The notes under the pieces are model-generated. The model was not told where the DNA came from. It saw only the letters and a program-made list of their open reading frames with translations, and did not search any database. Positions 25,406 through 34,452 of a stretch of DNA of 64,000 nt are shown in pieces (positions within the stretch are counted from its first letter, which is position 1; every line of letters begins with the position of its first letter). The position numbers were made by a program, and so were the translations under genes. Source of the stretch: Paenibacillus lautus NBRC 15380 (lineage in GTDB: Bacteria > Bacillota > Bacilli > Paenibacillales > Paenibacillaceae); NCBI RefSeq assembly GCF_004000945.1, contig NZ_BIMF01000003.1:186001-250000 (forward strand). The letters are read 5' to 3'.

Positions 25406-28400
25406 TTATGGCTGCATCGTGATGAATTGTGCATTGGGTATGCGTTCCATGGTCTGCTCCGCAACATGTCGATGACACGTCATCATCACGATTTGCCGGT
25501 CTTGCGACAATTCTGAGAGAAGCTCGAGCGCATGTCCGAGCCGTTCTCCGTCAAAATTAACAAACAGATCATCAAGCAATAACGGCAACCCCGCCGCATG
25601 CGGCATCGATTGGATCAAACCGAGCCGCATCGCCAAATATAACTGCTCCGCCGTGCCGCGGCTTAGCCTGCTGCTCTCCACCCATTCACCAGTCGGGCGT
25701 TCTGCCAGCAGGCTCTGATCCCCCATCCGCATGACAATCCGGCTGTACATGCCGCCGGACAGTATGGAGAAGTACCGGGATGCCAGCTGCAGCACCTGCG
25801 GCTGTTTCTCTTCCTCGTACATGCGGCGCGTACGTTTGATAAATTCGGAGGCCATCGATCGTACCGCATATTGCGAGACTATTTCCCGCAGGGCCGATCG
25901 CTGCTCCTCCAGCTGCTGCAGGGCGGAATCCTGGTTTCCCGCTGCTTCCAGTGACTCTCTCTCCTGAAGCAGCCGCCCCCGCCGTTCCTGGAGCTCGTCC
26001 CGCAGGCGGAACGCGACGGATACGGCTTCCTCCTTCTTGATGCATTGTGCTTCAAGTTCCGCAGCATCCGTCAGCTCCAGCAGCTGTTCAAGCTGCCGGC
26101 GACCCGCATCATCCCATCCGCTGAACATGGTAATTTCGTGATGGCGGATCGTGCGAACAAGTTCCTCACGGCGCTTCGCAGCAGCTCCCATACGAAGAAA
26201 GGTTTCTTCGTCTGCCGATTGGGACGATGCAATCAGAGCCGCTTTGCGCAGTTGCAGCCCTTCCCGCTCCTCTGCAATCGCAGCCCCCTCTTTGCGCAGC
26301 TCTTGTATTCGTTCTGCAAGAGCCTTCCTCTGTCTTGAGTCCTCTTGATAGGTCTTCCATCTGGAATGGACGTTGCCGAGCTCAGCGACGGCTGGGATTC
26401 GGCTGCCGTTAGCGTCTCCTTCGGGATCCGCCGCAAAGATCTCATTGCATTGGATGATGTAATCCTCCGCCTCTTTTAACAACACGTCCATTTTCACTCC
26501 AAGCGATTTCTGCTGCCGGATCAGCTCCTGCCCCTGCTCCACTTTGACGAATACGTCCAGCATCACGTCAGGCGACAGACTCTGCGGGAGTGATCGGGAC
26601 ATAAGCCAATTCTCCCACTGCCGTTCCAGCTCCAAATATCGCTTCTCTTCCTGATCAATGGCGCTCTGAACCGTTTGTAATTCAGCCGCTTGCAGCGCAG
26701 CCTTCTCCTCAGCCGCCGCACAATCGGACGTCAATCGATCAAGCCGCTGCCTCCATGCTTGCCAGCCCTCCATCACGGATCGAAGCTCGCGCATCTGCGC
26801 CTCCACCATGAAGGGGTCGCGAGCGAGAGCTGCGTTTTTGTCCCTTCGACTGCCCGGAATCGTGCTTGCTGCGGCTGCCGCGTAAGGAGCAGAGACGAGC
26901 CTGGAATAGAGATGATCTACATGTTCCGTTCCCTGCCCGTCTTGAACATGGGTCTCATTCGAAGCCGCACCATAAACCTCCCGGCTGCGTTGACCGCTCC
27001 AGAAAACATAACCCATACCAATCAGCATCACGATACCTGAGACCACGGCGGCTTCCGTGGTTGCCGTCCATAACAATACGGCTACCAGCAGGAATGTCAT
27101 AACAGCCATTCCCACCAACAGACCCGCGTACATCTGAGGGAATCTGTCCCTCGCCGACTGGCGCGTGGAAGCAGGCTCAGGCTGAGTCCGGGTCAATCGC
27201 CGTTCGCGCCAACGCTCGATCTCCAGCTGCAGCTGATTCCACAGTGCGGCGGTCTCCTGGGGCGCTGCCGGCTTAATCATGGCAAAAGCCTCTTGTCCCC
27301 GGTCCATCTCCTCGCGCAGCTGCCGCCTGGCTTCTCGCAGCGCCGATTCGGCTGCCGCTGCAGAACGCTGGGCCCCGCGCTGTTCAATGAACAGCGCCTC
27401 CATCCGGCGATCATACCCGGCAAAGGCCGTACTGATTCGCCGTACCTCCTCGCGCTCCGAAGCGGATAAAGGCAGAGCCAGCAGATTTTGCCGGGTCCAT
27501 GCCGGATCAATTTCCCGAAGCAGCTGTTCCAGCCGAATCTCTTGAGATTTATATTCGGCCGTAAGCTCGGCAAGCTCCCGGTTTCCGGCTTCGTGCAGAC
27601 TTCGTTTCGCCCACAGCTCTTCAATCCGTTCGCCATACTGTTCCATGAAATCATTCAAGGGGAGAGCGCTCAGCTTATGCTCCGCATCCTCGATCGCCCG
27701 CTCGGCGCGAATCGACTGGGCGAGGAGAAGGCGCTCCTCCTCCTGCATCTTTTCGTAGCGGGTGATTCCATCCGGAGGAAAGTTGTCACTGTCCATCAGT
27801 TCCTTCAATTCCAACCTGGCCTCACGCCATTCCAGCCAAGCCGGACGAATGTCCTGCGCTTTTCGAAGCAGCGACAAATCATCGGCGTCCCTGGTACGAT
27901 CCTGCTCCAGCAGGCTCAACCGTTCCTGTATTTCCAGAATGGCTGTAACGGTCTCGTTATAGCGGGGAACGAAAGTCCGGCTCTCCGAAACCTGGGTTCT
28001 TAAATGCTCGATGGACTGCAGCAGCTTAGCGGTATGCTGAACCTTTCCGCGCGGCTTATACAGCTTGTCCATCTCCTGGGACAACTTGCGTTCGGCCTCC
28101 AGTATATTGCCCCCGCCGCCGATTCCGGCATGGAACAGGTAACCGCTCATCTCGGCAGATTGCAGACTGCGGATTTCCTGCAGCTCGCTTAACGAGATGG
28201 CAAACAGCTGACGAAACATATCCCTGGACACGCCGCCCAAGGCATATTGCTCCAGCTCCTGTTGTCCAAGCTCGATCACGATCCCGTTATCCGCTAGTTT
28301 ATGAATATGTACACGCTCGCCTCTGCCGGTGGCTGAATGTCCTTCTCTGGAACGGCTGTAGCGCCGGATCACCCAAGGCACTCCCTCCTTATCCAGAAAA

Positions 28401-28618
28401 CGCAGCTCGCCGCCGTGAACGCCTTCCCCCGAAGGTTCGCCGCGTTCTGCCGGCGAGCCCTTGCCCGGAAATCCGTACAGCATGGCTCTGATAAAATACA
28501 GGACGCTGCTCTTTCCCGCTTCATTCGGCCCATACAGCACGGTTACAGGAGCATCGATCGCAAGGCTCTTGTCCCGGACAGCTCCGAAGCCTTGAATGTT
28601 CATCCGCTCTAGTCTCAT
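25406..28618 (-). CDS. yhaN: YhaN-type ABC ATPase with SMC-like coiled coils
   Basis: A 1070-residue SbcC/Rad50-like ATPase. The N-terminus begins MRLERMNIQGFGAVRD, with Walker A GPNEAGKSS at residues 30-38. Long coiled-coil arms fill residues 170-900 and are interrupted near residue 500 by two hydrophobic spans (LLVGMAVMTFLLVAVLLW and a second one). This is the known YhaN form and suggests membrane attachment. The C-terminus has the ABC signature SRGTAEQLYLAMRL and Walker B LPLLLDDLFVNFD. It overlaps yhaO by four bases (ATGA), so the two are co-translated. The pair is thought to act as a nuclease complex in DNA repair, by analogy with SbcCD; direct evidence is limited. Confidence 0.9.
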   Translation of the reverse strand: MRLERMNIQGFGAVRDKSLAIDAPVTVLYGPNEAGKSSVLYFIRAMLYGFPGKGSPAERGEPSGEGVHGGELRFLDKEGVPWVIRRYSRSREGHSATGRGERVHIHKLADNGIVIELGQQELEQYALGGVSRDMFRQLFAISLSELQEIRSLQSAEMSGYLFHAGIGGGGNILEAERKLSQEMDKLYKPRGKVQHTAKLLQSIEHLRTQVSESRTFVPRYNETVTAILEIQERLSLLEQDRTRDADDLSLLRKAQDIRPAWLEWREARLELKELMDSDNFPPDGITRYEKMQEEERLLLAQSIRAERAIEDAEHKLSALPLNDFMEQYGERIEELWAKRSLHEAGNRELAELTAEYKSQEIRLEQLLREIDPAWTRQNLLALPLSASEREEVRRISTAFAGYDRRMEALFIEQRGAQRSAAAAESALREARRQLREEMDRGQEAFAMIKPAAPQETAALWNQLQLEIERWRERRLTRTQPEPASTRQSARDRFPQMYAGLLVGMAVMTFLLVAVLLWTATTEAAVVSGIVMLIGMGYVFWSGQRSREVYGAASNETHVQDGQGTEHVDHLYSRLVSAPYAAAAASTIPGSRRDKNAALARDPFMVEAQMRELRSVMEGWQAWRQRLDRLTSDCAAAEEKAALQAAELQTVQSAIDQEEKRYLELERQWENWLMSRSLPQSLSPDVMLDVFVKVEQGQELIRQQKSLGVKMDVLLKEAEDYIIQCNEIFAADPEGDANGSRIPAVAELGNVHSRWKTYQEDSRQRKALAERIQELRKEGAAIAEEREGLQLRKAALIASSQSADEETFLRMGAAAKRREELVRTIRHHEITMFSGWDDAGRRQLEQLLELTDAAELEAQCIKKEEAVSVAFRLRDELQERRGRLLQERESLEAAGNQDSALQQLEEQRSALREIVSQYAVRSMASEFIKRTRRMYEEEKQPQVLQLASRYFSILSGGMYSRIVMRMGDQSLLAERPTGEWVESSRLSRGTAEQLYLAMRLGLIQSMPHAAGLPLLLDDLFVNFDGERLGHALELLSELSQDRQIVMMTCHRHVAEQTMERIPNAQFITMQP

Positions 28619-29922
28619 ATGCTGGCACCTTCCCCTTGCGAACGGTCGCGGAGCAATAACCCTAAGGTCAGTTCCTCTGCTCTACTTACCCAATCCAGCA
28701 TTTCCTCGGGACTGATCTCGTCCAGCAAAGAACGGATTTCCGCGTGCTCGAGCAGAGGCGCCAGGCTCTTGGCAACAACCCCGTCAGGATCTTGAACCCG
28801 TCCCTGTTCTCCTCGAACAAGACGAAGCAAGTCCCCTGCAAAGCTGTCTTCCGCAAGCAGCCTCTGCCTGTCGATCGCGTCCCCGGAATGAAGGGAGAAG
28901 CTCTCGATCCAGACGCATCCCCGATAGCCGCATGTCTGCCCCTTCGCGGCCTCTCTTCTCCGCAGATCGGTCAGCAGCTCATCGAGCACATATCCGCCTT
29001 CAAGCTGACGATGAACCGGACCTCGTCCGGTAATCCGAACACGGATCATGCTCAGTCCATCCGCGTACGCTGTGGCTATTTCGTTCAGAATGGATTCCAG
29101 CGAGCGTCTCCATTCATCGACATCCTGACAGGAATCAAGTGGCGCTTCAATGATGTTCCAGCGCATGGAATCGAGCTCATGGAAGCTCAGCTTTGTGTTG
29201 AAGTCCCCATCCACATCGACGATATAACATCCCTTGGGCCCCGTCTCCCGAACATGACGTCCCTGGATATTGCCCGGATACACAATATAAGGAGATTCCT
29301 GCAAGGTTCGACGGGAGTGAATATGTCCGAGCGCCCAATAATGAAATCCGGCCTGGATCAGCTCCCTTTTTGTACAGGGTGCATAGGTTTCGTGCTGGGG
29401 ATCCCCATCCACATTCGCATGCAGAAGTCCGATATGGTAGAGCCCGGATGACGGGGCAGGATAGCGTATCGCAATATTATCCGTGACCTTCGAGGTCGGG
29501 TACGACATGCCGGCGATGACCGCCACTTCTTGACGATCCGATCGGCGAACAGCCGTTACGCTTGCAGGTTCGGCCCCAAACACATGGACATGGGAGGGGA
29601 GCGTCATGGACAGCTTGGTGCTGTCCAGCGGATCATGATTGCCATGGATCACATATACCGCAATCCCTTCCATTCCCAGACGGTTAAGGGAATCCAGGAA
29701 GCGAAGCTGCGCGCGCAGCGAAATGTTGGAGCTGTCGTAGATGTCCCCGCTGATGACGATAAAATCAACCTGCTCGTCGATGGCGAGTTTAACGAGGCGC
29801 TCCAGCGCCCTGAAGGTAGATTCCTGTACGAACGACCGCAGCTTGTCATCGAGTCCGCTTATGCCGATAAACGGACTGTCCAGATGTAAATCTGCAGCAT
29901 GCATAAATCGAAAAGAACTCAT
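28615..29922 (-). CDS. yhaO: YhaO-type metallophosphoesterase, SbcD-like nuclease
   Basis: A 435-residue Mre11/SbcD-type phosphoesterase. The metal-binding motifs are in order: HAADLHLDSPF at residue 8, SGDIYDSS near 58, IHGNHDPLD near 95, and LGHIHSRR near 200. The remaining part is a capping domain that would bind the ATPase partner. Only the phosphoesterase and its SMC-like ATPase lie in this transcript, and the glycosyltransferase gene upstream ends ten bases before it. The product probably cuts DNA ends or hairpins under control of the ATPase, acting at the membrane because of the partner's hydrophobic spans. Confidence 0.9.
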   Translation of the reverse strand: MSSFRFMHAADLHLDSPFIGISGLDDKLRSFVQESTFRALERLVKLAIDEQVDFIVISGDIYDSSNISLRAQLRFLDSLNRLGMEGIAVYVIHGNHDPLDSTKLSMTLPSHVHVFGAEPASVTAVRRSDRQEVAVIAGMSYPTSKVTDNIAIRYPAPSSGLYHIGLLHANVDGDPQHETYAPCTKRELIQAGFHYWALGHIHSRRTLQESPYIVYPGNIQGRHVRETGPKGCYIVDVDGDFNTKLSFHELDSMRWNIIEAPLDSCQDVDEWRRSLESILNEIATAYADGLSMIRVRITGRGPVHRQLEGGYVLDELLTDLRRREAAKGQTCGYRGCVWIESFSLHSGDAIDRQRLLAEDSFAGDLLRLVRGEQGRVQDPDGVVAKSLAPLLEHAEIRSLLDEISPEEMLDWVSRAEELTLGLLLRDRSQGEGASI

Positions 29923-29931
29923 AACCGATCC

Positions 29932-31068
29932 CTAACTCTCTATCTTAGGTTGAAATTTCAAATACATTTTTTTCAGTTCGTTCACGGATCTGGACAGGGA
30001 GTATTGATTCTTCGCCTTATCCGAAGCGGTCCGGGCGAGCTCGTAACGATAGAGCGGATCGCTGATGACCTTCTCAAGCGCAACGCTGAGTGCCATCGGA
30101 TCTTCCGGCGGTACCAGCAAGCCGTTTACCCCATCCTCAATCTGCTCGGCGATGCCGCCGACATCGGTGCCTACCAGGGCAAGACAGCTGAGTGCCGCTT
30201 CTGCGAACACCGAGCCGAACGCCTCCGCTCTTGAAGGCAGTACAAAGATATCAAAGAACGGCATGAACTCTTCAGGATGCAGCGTATATCCGTAAAAAAT
30301 CGTCTCCTGGTAGATGTCCAAGGTTTTGGCCATCTCCTCAAGCTCCTGACGGGAAGGTCCGTCGCCGATAATATGGAGGACGTAATCATATCCTTTGCGT
30401 TTCAGTTCCGCGCAGGCTTGGAGCAGAATATCCAATCCTTTTGCAGGTACCAGACGGCATACCGTAATCAACTGCGGAACCGCATTTTCATGAGGCACCG
30501 GTTTAAATCTTTTATCATCAAATCCGTTATGGATGACCCCGATCGATTCGGGCGTATTCACGTACGGAGCCATGTAATCCTTGAAGGAGTTCGACACCGT
30601 CAACAGACGATCGCTGATATACTCAAGCTCCTTATATAAAGAGACCAGAAATCTGTGCTCCAGCCCTCCTTCTTTGATTCTTCCGTTCAGGATGAGCTCG
30701 CGCTCGTAACTGGAATGCACGGTTTGGATGAGCGGAACCTCAGGGAATACGGCTTTCATCGACATGCCTGCAATCGGATGATGGCTATGGATAAGATCAT
30801 AAGGCTTTTGAAGACGCAGACGTGTCCACCACAGGTAATCCCGGTAGGTCTGAAGGTATTTGGCTACGATCGGACTGTCTTCGAACTCTTTCCAATCAAA
30901 GGTGTGGAATATCGGATCCTCCTGGCCTTTGTTGCGGATCCGCTTGGGCAGCCAGAACATCTCCATCTCCCAACGGGAGGAATGAAAACGCTCCTGCAAA
31001 TAAGGAATCATGGACGAGACGCCGCCCGGCTGTTCAGGAGGGAAGAATAATGCTTGAAGAAGTTTCAT
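29932..31068 (-). CDS. glycosyltransferase family 4
   Basis: A 378-residue GT-B enzyme. The N-terminal FPPEQPGGVSSMIPYL region is the acceptor side, and YDLIHSHHPIAGM lies near residue 100. The C-terminal donor domain has LITVCRLVPAKGLDILL and the EX7E-type segment SRAEAFGSVFAEAALS, which binds the nucleotide sugar. The ATG at 31068 follows AAGGGGGATCCCC; the upstream open frame has no site. The gene reads into yhaO-yhaN with ten bases spacing and may share their transcript, although the function seems unrelated. It is divergent from the diguanylate cyclase. It may build a glycolipid or surface glycan; the acceptor is not known. Confidence 0.88.
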   Translation of the reverse strand: MKLLQALFFPPEQPGGVSSMIPYLQERFHSSRWEMEMFWLPKRIRNKGQEDPIFHTFDWKEFEDSPIVAKYLQTYRDYLWWTRLRLQKPYDLIHSHHPIAGMSMKAVFPEVPLIQTVHSSYERELILNGRIKEGGLEHRFLVSLYKELEYISDRLLTVSNSFKDYMAPYVNTPESIGVIHNGFDDKRFKPVPHENAVPQLITVCRLVPAKGLDILLQACAELKRKGYDYVLHIIGDGPSRQELEEMAKTLDIYQETIFYGYTLHPEEFMPFFDIFVLPSRAEAFGSVFAEAALSCLALVGTDVGGIAEQIEDGVNGLLVPPEDPMALSVALEKVISDPLYRYELARTASDKAKNQYSLSRSVNELKKMYLKFQPKIES

Positions 31069-31176
31069 GGGGATCCCCCTTTCTCTAAATCTCTTTTCAG
31101 ATTCTTTTTCGATATGATATATTAGAACATATGTTTCATGCAAAGGAAACCTATCCCTACTCAGGAGTGAATCGAT

Positions 31177-32340
31177 TTGTCCTATGAATTGAGCTACTGG
31201 TCCACTTCTCCACTACCCACCATATTTGCTGTATGCGGAGCTTATATCGCGCTCATGATGCTGATCATGTGTCTCTTTATGTACAGCAAGCAGCGCAAGA
31301 ATGCTTACATATATATGGCGGCAGCCTTCTTCTTCATTATGACATACGAGGGTCTGAACATCCATTCAGCTTGGACGGGAAAACCTGTTTTTTCACCGGA
31401 ATCGGACGTCCTCCGTTTCATTCAGCTTTTTTCGTTTGTCCTGCTGAACGTCTCGGTTGTCATGCTGTACCGTAAAATCAAGACCATGCATTATTGGCTT
31501 CCCTTGTTGTCAGCCGCACTGCTTATGCTTCCGCTCATTCTTCCCTCATTTCTTCCTTACACCCTGGACCCGATATGGCAAAGCATATATTTTGATGGTT
31601 TTCAGCTCGTTTCGTTCTACCTGGCTTATACCCAAGTCACCCCGCGGATCGGACAGCCGATCAAATATGCGATTGGACTTGCCGTTTACGCTTTCTCGGC
31701 CATTCTGCAAGCCATACATACCTATTCCGGCAGTCTGTCGCCCGTTCTTCAGGGACTGGCACTCGCGCTGCCAGTGCTCTTCTACAGCATCGTGTTCTTT
31801 ATCCTGTTCAGACGCATTGTCGAGCTGATGCAGTCCATCTACCGGTCCGCCATAACGGACGGATTAACAGGGCTCTACAACCGTAGGCATTTTATGAAGT
31901 ATCTGGACCATTACGCGTCTCAGGAATTGAAGATATCCGCGATCTTCTGCGACATCGACAATTTCAAGAAGCTGAATGATACCCAGGGCCATGCCAGAGC
32001 CGATGAAGTGCTGAAGCAGGTCGCCGCCATTATGGAGGAAGAGCTTGAAGGTATCGGAATTACCGGCCGGTATGGCGGTGAGGAATTGGTCGCCCTGGTG
32101 GTTGACCGCAAAGTCAAACCCGCCCAGGTCGCCGAAAACATCCGTGCCAGGGTGGCAAGCGAGAGCATCGTGACCATAAGTATCGGCTACAGCATTCTGC
32201 GCAAAGGCGTTCGCGGCGATGAACTCATGAAGCAGGCCGACAAAGCGATGTATCATTCCAAAACGACCGGCAAAAACAAGGTGTCCGATTACCGGTCATT
32301 AAAAGCCTCATCAACCGAACCAACGGAATCCGCCGGATAA
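31177..32340 (+). CDS. membrane-bound GGDEF diguanylate cyclase
   Basis: A 387-residue protein with six to seven membrane spans in the first 215 residues, then a GGDEF domain. AITDGLTGLYNRRHF at 225-239 opens the domain, CDIDNFKKLND holds the metal-binding Asp259, and the active loop reads RYGGEEL at 298-304, a permitted variant of GGDEF. I see no RxxD inhibitory site before it, so product feedback is probably absent. It makes cyclic-di-GMP from two GTP, and the membrane part is likely a sensor of unknown signal. The start is TTG at 31177, with CAGGAGTG eight bases upstream. The gene stands alone and has a strong terminator. Confidence 0.9.
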   Translation: MSYELSYWSTSPLPTIFAVCGAYIALMMLIMCLFMYSKQRKNAYIYMAAAFFFIMTYEGLNIHSAWTGKPVFSPESDVLRFIQLFSFVLLNVSVVMLYRKIKTMHYWLPLLSAALLMLPLILPSFLPYTLDPIWQSIYFDGFQLVSFYLAYTQVTPRIGQPIKYAIGLAVYAFSAILQAIHTYSGSLSPVLQGLALALPVLFYSIVFFILFRRIVELMQSIYRSAITDGLTGLYNRRHFMKYLDHYASQELKISAIFCDIDNFKKLNDTQGHARADEVLKQVAAIMEEELEGIGITGRYGGEELVALVVDRKVKPAQVAENIRARVASESIVTISIGYSILRKGVRGDELMKQADKAMYHSKTTGKNKVSDYRSLKASSTEPTESAG

Positions 32341-32350
32341 CACAGACGCA

Positions 32351-32388
32351 GGCTGCCCACTATATAAAGTGGGCGGTCTTTTTTTTTG
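32351..32388 (+). terminator. terminator of the diguanylate cyclase gene
   Basis: CTGCCCACT pairs with AGTGGGCGG around TATATA, and nine T follow directly. Confidence 0.85.
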
Positions 32389-32448
32389 CTTGACATTTCT
32401 TTACTACGCCTGCGGCAACGTGATAAACTAATGACCGATTCCTTAAAG

Positions 32449-32483
32449 CCAGAGAAAAAAAGAACTCTGGACTGGGTTTTTTT
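32449..32483 (+). terminator. hairpin with U-run in the leader of the first rRNA methyltransferase
   Basis: CCAGAG and CTCTGG form a six-base stem around ten bases, and GACTGGG plus seven T follow. It lies about 50 bases before the start of the next gene and after a possible promoter (TTTACT 32400, TAAACT 32424). It may act as an attenuator in the leader, or be a second terminator of the gene before. Confidence 0.4.
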
Positions 32484-32533
32484 GCCTTTAACTACAGCAT
32501 GTACCTTATTCTAAAGAAGGAGCAATATAACGA

Positions 32534-33922
32534 ATGAGAAAGGAACTACTGCCTGTTGGCTTTGTCGCCAGCATGAATGATATTCTCGGGGATGCCTCGT
32601 GCGATTTTTGGGACAGCTACGATTTGCCCCGCACCCACGGGCTGCGTCTTAACCAGCTGAAAGCGGTTCATGCCGCAGACAGCGTAAAAAACCTCATCCG
32701 GCAATTCCAGCTGACGCCGGTCCCCTGGTGTGACACCGGATACTATTATGATGAAAGCCTGCGTCCAGGCAAACATCCCTATCATGCCGCTGGACTATAT
32801 TATATTCAGGAGCCCTCGGCAATGTCCGCGGTCGAGCTGTTGAACCCTCAGCCCGGAGAGACCATCCTGGATCTTGCGGCAGCTCCCGGCGGCAAGACAA
32901 GCCATATTGCCTCCAAGATGATGGGCAGGGGACTGCTTGTCTCCAATGAGATCCATCCCGAACGGGCGCGGATTCTGGCCGAGAACGTGGAACGTATGGG
33001 AATTATGAATACTGTCGTTACGAGTGCGGCACCGGATCAGCTATCCCGCCGTTTCGTTGCCTGCTTTGACCGGATCATGCTTGATGCGCCATGCTCCGGT
33101 GAAGGCATGTTTCGAAAGGATGCCGCTGCGATTGAGGAATGGTCGCCTGAACATGTGGATCTGTGCGTTGCCAGGCAGTGGGACATTGTCCAGGAGGCGT
33201 ACCGGATGCTCAAACCGGGAGGAACCCTGGCTTATTCCACCTGTACGTTCAACACGGCTGAGAATGAAGAGATGATTGAGCGCATTCTTTCGCAGTATCC
33301 CGATATGGAGCTGCGTGAAATGAAGCGCTTGTGGCCCCACTTGGAACGGGGGGAGGGGCATTTTGTTGCTATCTTGGTCAAATCGGCGGCTCCCGAAGCT
33401 TTCATTGAAGACCTCGGTTACTCTGCGGTCAGCAGTAAATCCCCGGCTAAATCAAACCGAGGCAGCAAACAAACGCTTGCGCTTTCCCCCCTGACTGCAT
33501 TTCAAGATTGGGCGAAGCAGGACATCCCAGGATTTGAGCTTAACGGCGGTACTCCGATATTGTTCGGTGAGGAACTGTACTGGCTTCCGGTCAGTGAGAG
33601 CTTGGCATGGAATGACAAGCAGCTAAAAGGATTGAAGATGCCGCGTGCAGGTCTGCATCTGGCTCATCTGAAGAAGAACCGAATCGAACCGGCACATGCC
33701 CTCGCCATGTCCTTGCATCCTGGCCAAACTGCCCGCAGCTGGGATCTGTCTTCAGATTCAGCCGAGGTAGCTGCTTATTTGCGGGGAGAGGTGCTCTCCA
33801 TTCCTTCCGAATACCGGGGATGGACGTTGGTGACCACGGATGGATTACCTCTGGGTTGGGGCAAAGCCAGCGGCGGACAGCTCAAGAATCACCTGCCCAA
33901 AGGCTTGCGTAATCCCAAGTAA
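32534..33922 (+). CDS. RsmF/RsmB-type rRNA (cytosine-5) methyltransferase, copy 1
   Basis: A 462-residue Nol1/Nop2/Sun-family enzyme that methylates cytosine in rRNA. LDLAAAPGGKTSHIA near residue 115 binds SAM, DRIMLDAPCSGEGMFRK near 180 holds one catalytic Cys, and YSTCTFNTAENE near 235 holds the second. The C-terminal part after residue 290 is a PUA-like RNA-binding region ending in PLGWGKASGGQLKNHLPKGLRNP, as in RsmF/YebU. The ATG follows AAGGAG. A related gene lies on the other strand at 40003-41607. The two share the core but differ in the linker. I cannot say which target (for example C1407 of 16S rRNA) belongs to which copy. Confidence 0.88.
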   Translation: MRKELLPVGFVASMNDILGDASCDFWDSYDLPRTHGLRLNQLKAVHAADSVKNLIRQFQLTPVPWCDTGYYYDESLRPGKHPYHAAGLYYIQEPSAMSAVELLNPQPGETILDLAAAPGGKTSHIASKMMGRGLLVSNEIHPERARILAENVERMGIMNTVVTSAAPDQLSRRFVACFDRIMLDAPCSGEGMFRKDAAAIEEWSPEHVDLCVARQWDIVQEAYRMLKPGGTLAYSTCTFNTAENEEMIERILSQYPDMELREMKRLWPHLERGEGHFVAILVKSAAPEAFIEDLGYSAVSSKSPAKSNRGSKQTLALSPLTAFQDWAKQDIPGFELNGGTPILFGEELYWLPVSESLAWNDKQLKGLKMPRAGLHLAHLKKNRIEPAHALAMSLHPGQTARSWDLSSDSAEVAAYLRGEVLSIPSEYRGWTLVTTDGLPLGWGKASGGQLKNHLPKGLRNPK

Positions 33923-33981
33923 CCCTTCCGAACCGAATACCGATGGAACATAACTATGCATAACATACGTTCAAACGCGTA

Positions 33982-34024
33982 AAAAAAGGGCTGTCTCTCT
34001 GCATAAACAAACAGAGAGACAGCC
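33982..34024 (-). terminator. terminator of the iron operon remnant
   Basis: GGCTGTCTCTCTG pairs perfectly with CAGAGAGACAGCC, and on the minus strand seven T follow. It now ends the damaged dhb segment and separates it from the rRNA methyltransferase gene. Confidence 0.85.
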
Positions 34025-34055
34025 TTCACAATATCCACCTAACCAAACCGAACGC

Positions 34056-34150
34056 TTACTCATCATAGGCTGCATCCTTAACTTTTAACGGCAGCAGCTT
34101 TTTCCGGTAGTTCCGATTCTCCTCTTGCAACTGGAAATTCGGGGCATTTC
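34056..34150 (-). pseudogene. C-terminal tail of a lost gene, end of the former dhb operon
   Basis: After the break in dhbC the minus strand reads, in a different frame, GNAPNFQLQEENRNYRK and then a Leu/Lys-rich end AAYDE before the stop at 34056-34058. It stands directly before the terminator. The fragment looks like the last 31 residues of a real protein, presumably the final gene of the original operon. I cannot tell which one. Confidence 0.35.
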
Positions 34151-34342
34151 CGGGGCCTTGTCTGCAGTGAATAGAAGGGAATCATGCCACTGGGCCGTAA
34201 GCGAAATAAACAGACTGGCCGGTTTTTGAATATCAAAAGGTATGGCGCCTACAACAACGGCATCCGGCCGTCCCGCTTGCTTCGCGCATTCCAGCAGTTC
34301 CGCGATGCGTTCCGGCAGTGATCTGTGATCGGTCCCCGCGGC
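34151..34342 (-). pseudogene. dhbC: inner fragment of isochorismate synthase gene dhbC
   Basis: On the minus strand the frame AAGTDHRSLPERIAELLECA continues through DAVVVGAIPFDIQKPASLF. It matches DhbC/EntC-type isochorismate synthases from about residue 40 to 105. The GAIPFD motif is characteristic. There is no start codon, as a stop stands before it and the true 5' end lies inverted just upstream. The frame breaks near 34150. Isochorismate synthase makes the first intermediate of 2,3-dihydroxybenzoate and bacillibactin. This copy cannot be functional. Confidence 0.7.
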
Positions 34343-34365
34343 TCATAAGCAGATAGGAGACTGAA

Positions 34366-34452
34366 ATGTTACACTATGATGCTCCAACCGCAGCCGAGGC
34401 TGCGCAACTTATGGAACAATACCGGGTCGGTTCGTCTTACTTCTTCTCATCC
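34366..34452 (+). pseudogene. dhbC: inverted 5' end of dhbC with its ribosome site
   Basis: On the plus strand ATAGGAGACTGAA leads to an ATG at 34366 and 29 codons: MLHYDAPTAAEAAQLMEQYR, then VGSSYFFSS. This is the normal beginning of an isochorismate synthase. At 34450-34452 it runs into the reverse complement of dhbA. The rest of dhbC lies on the other strand just to the left. A segment of about 110 bases (near 34343-34452) has therefore been inverted. The open frame continues by chance to a stop at 34498. Confidence 0.65.
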
